A stretch of DNA of 64,000 bases, taken from NCBI RefSeq assembly GCF_000953135.1, contig NZ_LN614827.1:1951001-2015000 (forward strand), given 5' to 3'. A program made the position numbers and the translations under genes. The DNA is from Legionella fallonii LLAP-10 (GTDB lineage Bacteria; Pseudomonadota; Gammaproteobacteria; Legionellales; Legionellaceae). Under the pieces are notes generated by a model. That model was not told where the DNA came from and searched no databases. It saw only the letters and a program-made list of their open reading frames with translations. The number at the start of each line of letters is the position of its first letter. The first letter of the stretch is position 1. Below are positions 62,787-64,000 of this stretch, piece after piece.

Positions 62787-64000
62787 ATGATAAGCATATC
62801 TCGTGATGATATAGCCTCAAGGAAACAAACCGCATTAAAACGCATTTTAATTTTACTCGGTATACTATGCATATTACTAATGAATCAAACAACAACGGCT
62901 GGCAATGGACTTTTCTTTAAGATTTTAGCCACGGGAATACCTGATAATCTGAGCATTACCTTATGCCTTAATGGCAAAGGACCGTTATCATGCCAAAACT
63001 ACGCGGTCTCCGCGTTAAATTTAAATATAAGCACCACAATACCGAATCACGTGTATCCATCGGTTGGAATAAAGGTTAACAATCCTGGCTATTTCTTATC
63101 AGGCTGCACGCCAATTAGCAATGGATATTGTTTATTTTCTGCAAGCAATACGAAACCTGCAAATATAATCATTAACACTACCTACACGATAGCAGCAACT
63201 AGCGGTGCCAATGGTACAATAACCCCACAAGGATTTATAAAAATAAACGGAGGTGGTAGCCAACAATTTACAGCAACCCCTGCTGCAAATTATGGTGTTC
63301 ATCAGTGGCTGCTTGATGGGGTGCCCGTTCAAACTGCAGGGAGTACCTATACGCTTTCTAATGTCACAGCCAATCATACGGTGGAGGTAACCTTCACTCA
63401 AGCAACCTTAACTCCCAATATCTCCTCTTTAGCCCTTTCAGTTCATTGTCCATCAGGACCAACATCTGGATGTGTTTATAGCAATCCAGCATTAACTGGT
63501 AGCTCACGACAGATAACGTTTACTAATCATGGAACCATTTCGGCAAACAATGTGTCGGTTGTATCGTCTGGATTTCCGTCAGGAACAAGCATTAGCTCAT
63601 CCACTTGTAGCGGTACATTAAGGACTATGGATTCATGCATCATCACCATTACACCGGGTACTGTAGCATCCTCTGATTGTACAAGCGGTATCGCTCCAAC
63701 CAGTGGTAGTGTCATGGTAACAGCAGATGAGGCCGTTAGTACTCTAGTAAATGTGATCGTGTTGAGTTATAGCTGTATTTATCAGAGTGGCTATCTGTAT
63801 TCTGTTAACGATGAAACGCCAAATACAGGAAGTATTGGTGGGAAAGTTGTAACGATGAGCAATCAAGCAACAGAGAACTCCCCTGGAATTATTTGGAGCG
63901 CTAATAGCTTAGGCAATTACGATGGTGGTATAAGCATTTGGGGGATTGATGATACGTCCACTGTTAGCAGTCCCAGTCCCAATGCAAGCTCCACCGATCC
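62787..64000 (+). CDS. Large exported repeat-rich surface protein, 3' end outside window
   Basis: An open frame of 404 codons that runs off the right edge. AAGGA lies 7 nt before the ATG. A long signal sequence (KRILILLGILCILLMNQTT, then TAGNG) is followed by a beta-rich part, and then an InlB-B-repeat-like unit (YTIAATSGANGTITPQGFIK, then NGGGSQQFTATPAANYGVHQ and VTANHTVEVTF). Two Ig-like Cys-containing parts follow. The end matches the start of a domain common in Legionella surface proteins (GYLYSVNDETPNTGSIGGKV, then SNQATENSPGIIWS), probably DUF1566-type. It is likely an adhesin or envelope protein. Confidence 0.85.
   Translation, partial: MISISRDDIASRKQTALKRILILLGILCILLMNQTTTAGNGLFFKILATGIPDNLSITLCLNGKGPLSCQNYAVSALNLNISTTIPNHVYPSVGIKVNNPGYFLSGCTPISNGYCLFSASNTKPANIIINTTYTIAATSGANGTITPQGFIKINGGGSQQFTATPAANYGVHQWLLDGVPVQTAGSTYTLSNVTANHTVEVTFTQATLTPNISSLALSVHCPSGPTSGCVYSNPALTGSSRQITFTNHGTISANNVSVVSSGFPSGTSISSSTCSGTLRTMDSCIITITPGTVASSDCTSGIAPTSGSVMVTADEAVSTLVNVIVLSYSCIYQSGYLYSVNDETPNTGSIGGKVVTMSNQATENSPGIIWSANSLGNYDGGISIWGIDDTSTVSSPSPNASSTD

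Overview
The window looks like a chromosomal segment of a Legionella species, probably not L. pneumophila. That is an inference from content: AT-rich gammaproteobacterial housekeeping genes are interspersed with large, signal-peptide-less hypothetical proteins that have acidic or Ser/Glu-rich C-termini, as Dot/Icm type IV effectors do. The intergenic spaces are also packed with palindromic repeats. I see no tRNA, rRNA, CRISPR array, prophage or transposase gene.

Layout. 0-9 kb: the end of gatC with gatA and gatB, a tiny Cys-rich exported peptide, RNase P RNA (minus strand) with a readable promoter, a Fis-family gene, and a translationally coupled operon trmJ-iscS-iscU-like-iscA. 9-16 kb: suhB, an ankyrin/macro-like effector candidate, sppA, and clpB behind a sigma-32-type promoter. 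16-30 kb is accessory: four large effector-like proteins (one with a possible CE-clan Cys-protease signature), an MFS transporter, a small beta-barrel, a Gly/Asn/Ser tandem-repeat secreted protein, an exported peptide deformylase-like protein next to gloA, a Spy-like periplasmic protein, and a shikimate-kinase-like/LuxR-HTH fusion. 30-34 kb: acylphosphatase, LD-carboxypeptidase, double GNAT, MATE pump. 34-40 kb: membrane protein plus pentapeptide-repeat protein, then a FecR-domain protein, an outer-membrane protein and a CHASE2 adenylate cyclase. 40-47.5 kb: radical SAM protein, phosphotransferase, MASE1-PAS-GGDEF-EAL protein, a metzincin effector candidate, and a serine-protease remnant.

47.7-57.2 kb is a surface-polysaccharide locus: O-antigen ligase-like protein, initiating sugar transferase, GT4 glycosyltransferase, OafA-type O-acyltransferase, Wzm/Wzt exporter, and a CBS-domain/DegT aminotransferase fusion. 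Together they can start, build, acylate, export and ligate a glycan. 57-64 kb: FAD-linked oxidase, PEBP-family protein, a pentameric ligand-gated ion channel-like protein, an SDR dehydrogenase, and the 5' part of a large exported repeat-rich surface protein.

The most unusual layer is the set of dispersed inverted-repeat elements. One 144-bp element occurs twice with two differences. Each copy sits inside an intergenic hairpin and is flanked by 12-13 bp direct repeats. Another family reads through in frame and contributes protein sequence to at least two ORFs. A third supplies the last codons of a radical SAM gene, and a fourth abuts a truncated protease gene.
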